Origin: an uncultured Clostridia bacterium
Lineage (GTDB): Bacteria; Bacillota; Clostridia; Oscillospirales; Acutalibacteraceae
Assembly (NCBI GenBank): GCA_947623205.1
Contig: CANQGM010000007.1
Coordinates: 1 to 64,000 of the forward strand
DNA: 64,000 nucleotides
Direction of reading: 5' to 3'
This document shows positions 60,641 to 64,000 of the stretch, piece by piece. The notes under the pieces are model-generated. The model made no database searches, had not been told where the DNA came from, and was given only the letters and a program-made list of their open reading frames with translations. The stretch's first letter is position 1. Each line of letters starts with the position of its first letter. The translations under genes and the position numbers were made by a program.

Positions 60641-62331
60641 TGAAAGGCTTACTTAAATTTATAACCTGCGGAAGCGTAGATGACGGTAAATCAACGCTTA
60701 TAGGACATATCCTTTACGACGCCAAGCTTTTGTATGCAGATCAAGAAAAAGCCCTTGCGCTCGACAGTAAGGTAGGAAGTCGAAGTGGAGCAATAGATTA
60801 TTCTCTTTTGCTTGACGGACTTATGGCGGAACGCGAGCAGGGAATTACAATAGATGTTGCCTACCGCTATTTTACAACGGATAATAGAAGCTTTATTGTA
60901 GCGGATACTCCCGGCCATGAGGAATATACAAGAAATATGGCTGTCGGAGCGTCATTTGCGGATTTGGCGGTTATTCTCATAGACGCGTCGCAGGGTGTTT
61001 TGGTTCAGACAAGACGTCATGCAAGAATTTGCAGGCTTATGGGTATTCGCTATTTTGTATTTGCGGTAAATAAAATGGATTTGGTAAATTACAGTAAATC
61101 CTGTTTTGATGAAATTAAAGCGCAAATTGTCAAGCTTAAAGATGAGCTTTCGCTTAAAAACATAAAAATTATTCCCATTTCGGCAACCGAGGGCGATAAT
61201 GTAACAGTTAAATCCGATAAAATGTCATGGTATGACAGCCTGCCGCTTCTTGAATATCTTGAAACGGTCGATATTGATTCGGAAAATGACGAAGAGGGCT
61301 TTTATATGCCTGTGCAGAGGGTATGCCGTCCGGATCATACATTCAGAGGATTTCAGGGACAGATTGAATCAGGCAGCATAAGCGCAGGCGATGAAATAAT
61401 AACTCTTCCGAGCAGCGAGAGAGTAAGGGTAAAGTCAATTCTTGTTACCGATAAAAATGTAAAGACTGCATATGCGGGTCAGCCCGTAACAATTACGCTT
61501 GACAAAGAGGTTGATGTTTCAAGAGGCTGTGTGCTTATCAAGGACACCAACATAGCGCCGTACAAAAGGCTTACCGTATCGCTTTTGTGGATGGATGATG
61601 AACCTCTTACAGTAGGAAAGGATTATCTTGTAAAGCTTGGGACAAAAACTATTTCAGGCATTTTGACTAAAATAAATTATGCCGTTGATGTAAACACAGG
61701 CGAGCATATAAAAACAGATTCCCTGTCAAAGAACGGTATTGCGGTTTGCGAAATTCTGCTTGCCGAGGCAATAGCAGCCGACTTGTTTTCGCTTCATAAA
61801 ACACTCGGCGAGCTGATATTAATTGACCGTGTGACAAATATGACCTCTGCCTGCGGAGTTGTTGAAAATCTCAGTGAAAAGGGAGGGGCGTTTTCGGACA
61901 GAGCTTCATTTAAGCTTAATAACCTTGAAGCAAGAGGAGATATTTTTGAAGAATTCTATTATGACACAAGCAGTTTGAATGTACTTAAATATCGAACTGT
62001 CAATAACACATACACAATAGGAGACGAAATTCCTACACAGGGTGAAAGCTATAAATATCCCGAAAGCTTTGATATTATTGTTCTCCGCGATAATGTCGCG
62101 GTTAAGATACGCAATAAAAGGATTACAGAAATTATCCCGGTATCGGAATATAAATATGATAACGTACCGGTTGTAAACGGTCGCGGATTCGAGATTGCCG
62201 CATCATCGGATAAAGAAATTTTGGATTTTCTCAGTGAATATTCTAAGATCAACGATCAAAGTCAAAAGGAATTTTTTGCGAAATGGCTGCGCTTTGATAC
62301 ATACCGTAAAATAGTAATGGAAAAGCAGTGA
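60640..62331 (+). CDS. cysN: Sulfate adenylyltransferase subunit 1 (GTPase)
   Basis: 563 residues, ATG 60640 after gggagggata. G1 CGSVDDGKSTLIGHILYD, G3 ADTPGHEEYTRNM and G4 VNKMDLV define the GTPase; domains II and III follow (VQRVCRPDHTFRGFQGQIES). The C-terminal about 140 residues (from 420) are an extra domain not ending in an APS kinase. GTP hydrolysis drives APS formation by CysD. Last gene of the operon. Confidence 0.94.
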   Translation: MKGLLKFITCGSVDDGKSTLIGHILYDAKLLYADQEKALALDSKVGSRSGAIDYSLLLDGLMAEREQGITIDVAYRYFTTDNRSFIVADTPGHEEYTRNMAVGASFADLAVILIDASQGVLVQTRRHARICRLMGIRYFVFAVNKMDLVNYSKSCFDEIKAQIVKLKDELSLKNIKIIPISATEGDNVTVKSDKMSWYDSLPLLEYLETVDIDSENDEEGFYMPVQRVCRPDHTFRGFQGQIESGSISAGDEIITLPSSERVRVKSILVTDKNVKTAYAGQPVTITLDKEVDVSRGCVLIKDTNIAPYKRLTVSLLWMDDEPLTVGKDYLVKLGTKTISGILTKINYAVDVNTGEHIKTDSLSKNGIAVCEILLAEAIAADLFSLHKTLGELILIDRVTNMTSACGVVENLSEKGGAFSDRASFKLNNLEARGDIFEEFYYDTSSLNVLKYRTVNNTYTIGDEIPTQGESYKYPESFDIIVLRDNVAVKIRNKRITEIIPVSEYKYDNVPVVNGRGFEIAASSDKEILDFLSEYSKINDQSQKEFFAKWLRFDTYRKIVMEKQ

Positions 62332-62350
62332 TGTAACAATAAATCAGATA

Positions 62351-62379
62351 AAAAGGGGCTCAGACGAGTCTCTTTTTTA
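62351..62379 (+). terminator. Terminator after cysN
   Basis: aaaaggggctc-agac-gagtctcttttt makes a G-U-containing stem followed by T residues. It ends the sulfur operon 20 bases after cysN. Confidence 0.7.
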
Positions 62380-62426
62380 TTTGATATATACTTTAATATT
62401 AAAAAATGAATCATAATGGATTGGAT

Positions 62427-62476
62427 TGCCGACAGGTTATAGCTTTTAATGCTAATAACTGTCGGCATTATTTTTT
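62427..62476 (+). terminator. Strong second hairpin terminator
   Basis: tgccgacaggttat (62427-62440) pairs with ataactgtcggca (62455-62467), and a small inner stem agc/gct lies in the loop. T-rich sequence follows. It stands at the border between the chromosome and the next mobile element. Confidence 0.82.
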
Positions 62477-62528
62477 GCCTTTTTTGCATCGAAAGCAGAA
62501 AGGGTAAAATGATTTATAGAAATAAAAG

Positions 62529-62572
62529 TCCTCCAATCGATAAGAAATTAAAATTTCAAATCGATAGGAGGA
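62529..62572 (+). promoter_or_regulatory. Hairpin burying the sigma factor ribosome site
   Basis: tcctccaatcgat (62529-62541) pairs with atcgataggagga (62560-62572): 12 of 13 bases pair, with one A-A mismatch. The loop holds a further gaaat/atttc stem. The Shine-Dalgarno ggagg (67-71 of this line) is inside the 3' arm, so translation of the gene at 62579 should be low unless the stem is opened. Confidence 0.75.
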
Positions 62573-62578
62573 AAAATA

Positions 62579-63052
62579 ATGGACAGTCGTCCAAAAAGAA
62601 GAAAAAACAAATATAACCCATATACTTTACATAAAGAGAACGGTAATTACTATATTTCTTTTTCAGATGTCAACGGCAGAAAGCAGACAGTTCAAGTGAA
62701 TGAAACAATATTTACTCAGTTTGATAAATTTGAACGGGGCGACATATCTGAGATGAATGAATATGACAGACATATTGAACACTTAACATTATCTGAGGAT
62801 AGGCTTATTAAAAGAAATATTTCTTTGAACAAATCGCTTGAAGATTCCTTTGACATTTCTCAAGAGATAGAAATGCTGCATATGGCAATAAATGAACTGC
62901 CGGAGGTGCAAAAACGCAGATTTAAAAAATACTATTTTGATGAAATGTCGTTTAAAGAAATAGCTGCTGAAGAGGACTGTAATTATCAGTGTGTTCAAAG
63001 ATCAGTGTATCGCGCAACAAAGAAAATAAAAAAATTTTTAAAAAGTTTATAA
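62579..63052 (+). CDS. Sigma-70 family (region 4) regulator of a mobile element
   Basis: 157 residues. The C-terminal half (INELPEVQKRRFKKYYFDEM, SFKEIAAEEDCNYQCVQRSV, YRATKKIKKFL) is a sigma-70 region 4 helix-turn-helix. There is no clear region 2, and the N-terminus is a small beta segment (GNYYISFSDVNGRKQTVQV). Such proteins sit at the start of Tn1549-like conjugative elements. ATG 62579 has taggagga, which is inside the hairpin at 62529-62572. Confidence 0.82.
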   Translation: MDSRPKRRKNKYNPYTLHKENGNYYISFSDVNGRKQTVQVNETIFTQFDKFERGDISEMNEYDRHIEHLTLSEDRLIKRNISLNKSLEDSFDISQEIEMLHMAINELPEVQKRRFKKYYFDEMSFKEIAAEEDCNYQCVQRSVYRATKKIKKFLKSL

Positions 63053-63082
63053 AATAGGGGTGTGTTTTGGGCTTTAAGTGAG

Positions 63083-63126
63083 GAAACAGGTGAAAGGGTT
63101 AATTCTCTTTCGCCTGTTTTCTTTTT
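63083..63126 (+). terminator. Terminator after the sigma-like gene
   Basis: gaaacaggtgaaag and ctttcgcctgttttc form a 14-bp stem with one G-U pair around gttaattct, followed by TTTTTC. Confidence 0.85.
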
Positions 63127-63497
63127 CAGAGAACAGGCGTTGCTCTTTGAAAATTAAATATCAGCACATCAGGTACACTCCTTCTGCTGCCCAAACGGAC
63201 AAGCCAAATGAGCGAACACCTTAACAGGTCTTTAGGATTCAGACATCGAAAGGCAAATTCAATGACGGCGATGACAGGCAGAAGGGATAATGATACTTCC
63301 GTCCAGTCAAAAGTCGAGCGTGATAAAACCGTCGCAACCAAAGAGGGCGGCTGTGGGAGATCCTCACGGTGGTGAAATTCCAATGAGGCTATAAATGCAA
63401 TAGCCGTTTGATGTGTTCCTTGTCGCAGGGTATCGAGGATAAAAAGCGACAATCGGATAGTGTGAAATTCAGAGCTATCCAAAATGATTGGTATTAC
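63127..63497 (+). other. Mobile-element leader region, mostly non-coding
   Basis: 370 bases with no convincing gene. The best reading, 63208-63375 (55 residues, MSEHLNRSLGFRHRKANSMT...), has no good ribosome site and a basic, low-complexity product. The high sequence complexity and position between the sigma-like gene and the DUF3789 relic suggest an untranslated leader or a structured RNA. I cannot assign a known RNA family. Confidence 0.4.
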
Positions 63498-63534
63498 CCC
63501 GACAGCAGAAGATTTTTAATTTTCTGCTGTCGGG
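63498..63534 (+). terminator. Perfect 13-bp hairpin
   Basis: cccgacagcagaa (63498-63510) and ttctgctgtcggg (63522-63534) pair with no mismatch around gatttttaatt. The T-rich part is in the loop, not after the stem, so it may be an RNA stabiliser or pause signal rather than a simple terminator. Confidence 0.6.
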
Positions 63535-63570
63535 CAGTGAAAAATAAATTTTATGAAAGAGGTGTTTTAA

Positions 63571-63695
63571 TTGGGATTTATTATAGGACTTTTATAGGAA
63601 CATTTATCGGCGTATGCATTATGTGCATGTGCAATGCAGCGGCAAAAGCTGATGAGCAGATGGAAGATCATATAAATGACAAAAACAAAAAATAA
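63571..63695 (+). pseudogene. DUF3789-like small membrane protein, frameshifted
   Basis: TTG 63571 (gaaagaggtg upstream) reads GFIIGLL and stops. Adding one T in the cttttat run near 63590 joins it to FIGTFIGVCIMCMCNAAAKA and DEQMEDHINDKNKK, the one-helix plan of DUF3789 proteins found at the head of clostridial transposons. A 1-base deletion, or a read error in a T-run, is likely. Confidence 0.6.
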
Positions 63696-63710
63696 GGAAC
63701 AGGTGGTAAT

Positions 63711-63893
63711 TTGAACGAAAACTATATAAATGAAAATAACATTGATTCTGAACACAAAATAGAATCTGTTATAAATGACTGTAAGGTCACAATCTACTTT
63801 TCTAAAAACAGAAATAACCATGTTGAAAGAAATATTCTTGAAAATCTTTTGGATACATTTGAGAACAGAATGAAAGCTCAGATTGGATGCTGA
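63711..63893 (+). CDS. TnpW-like small transposon protein
   Basis: 60 residues from TTG 63711 (aggtggtaat upstream). KIESVINDCKVTIYFSKNRN followed by NILENLLDTFENRM resembles the beta-hairpin (VxVxFS) plus helix of transposon-encoded TnpW proteins. Function unknown. It comes directly after the DUF3789 relic, as in such elements. The assignment is tentative. Confidence 0.5.
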   Translation: MNENYINENNIDSEHKIESVINDCKVTIYFSKNRNNHVERNILENLLDTFENRMKAQIGC

Positions 63894-63984
63894 ATTTCAT
63901 TCAATTTATTTTTGGATTTCGCTGGATATTATAGGAATTATGTAGTATTGTTGGTTTGCAAAAATCGTATGAAAGGTTGATGAA

Positions 63985-64000
63985 ATGAAAAGAGTATATT
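63985..64000 (+). CDS. Start of a gene cut by the window end
   Basis: ATG 63985 follows gaaaggttga at a proper distance and reads MKRVY before the window ends. Only five codons are seen, so the product cannot be named; a recombinase or transfer gene of the element would be expected here. Confidence 0.4.

Noticed and set aside
53942..62331. Dissimilatory sulfate reduction locus
   Set aside because: AprAB is present, but there is no dsrAB, dsrC or qmo and no single-chain Sat; CysDN, MetY and siroheme genes point to assimilation.
63126..63482. Minus-strand ORF of 118 aa
   Set aside because: No ribosome site and no family pattern; the region between the terminator and hairpin looks like a leader sequence.
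1..64000. CRISPR arrays or cas genes
   Set aside because: No regularly spaced direct repeats and no Cas-like proteins were seen on either strand.

Overview
The window looks like a low-GC Gram-positive gut anaerobe of the class Clostridia, probably a Ruminococcus or Oscillospiraceae relative. The pointers are SpoVG and AbrB proteins, an LPxTG-like sorting signal with a class B sortase, cohesin and dockerin domains, Clostridia-type conjugation genes and ECF transporters. The species cannot be named from the sequence.

Layout. (1) 1-362: the 3' end of a 5S rRNA gene, a 5' fragment of tRNA-Asn and an intact tRNA-Asn. (2) 363-10800: a genomic island bounded by a 56-bp repeat of the tRNA-Asn 3' end. 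At its left edge are fused relics of a relaxase and an HTH gene, and at its right edge the tail of a serine recombinase. The cargo is a cobalamin-riboswitch-controlled operon: an HNH-repeat protein, a secreted transcobalamin-like protein with a dockerin, a membrane-anchored cohesin protein, a DUF4430 lipoprotein, an ECF T component and an ATPase-ATPase-S fusion. (3) 10800-36512: an integrative conjugative element (ICE) with two DNA methylases, AbrB and SpoVG proteins, a giant thioester adhesin, class B sortase, TrbL/PrgI/VirB4/NlpC-like secretion genes, an amidoligase/GGCT pair, a probable oriT, MobP relaxase, TOPRIM primase, VirD4 and an HTH protein. It has several broken genes and no recombinase, and it stops abruptly against tcdA. 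(4) 36469-40789 (minus strand): gshA, a class II amidotransferase, a GCS2-type ligase and tcdA. (5) 41324-62331: a sulfur supercluster comprising a sulfate ABC transporter, the tetrapyrrole/siroheme pathway from glutamyl-tRNA to sirohydrochlorin, an Rrf2/CymR-like regulator, and the operon metY, siroheme sulfite reductase, tusA, thioredoxin, hcyS, hcyF, hcyD, thioredoxin reductase, aprA, aprB, cysD, cysN. (6) 62500-64000: the start of another mobile element, with a sigma factor, a broken DUF3789 gene and a TnpW-like protein.

How the parts fit. Sulfate is imported, activated by CysDN, reduced to sulfite by AprAB and to sulfide by a siroheme enzyme whose cofactor is made by the adjacent hem genes. 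The gene set matches the protein-thiocarboxylate homocysteine pathway described in Wolinella succinogenes. A 20-bp motif, AAAC[AC]TA[TC]-N8-[ACT]TA[GT][GT], occurs six times in the control regions of the gshA operon, the sulfate transporter, the regulator gene and metY, which suggests one regulon. The cobalamin island looks like a mobile B12-scavenging device that displays a transcobalamin-like protein on the cell surface.
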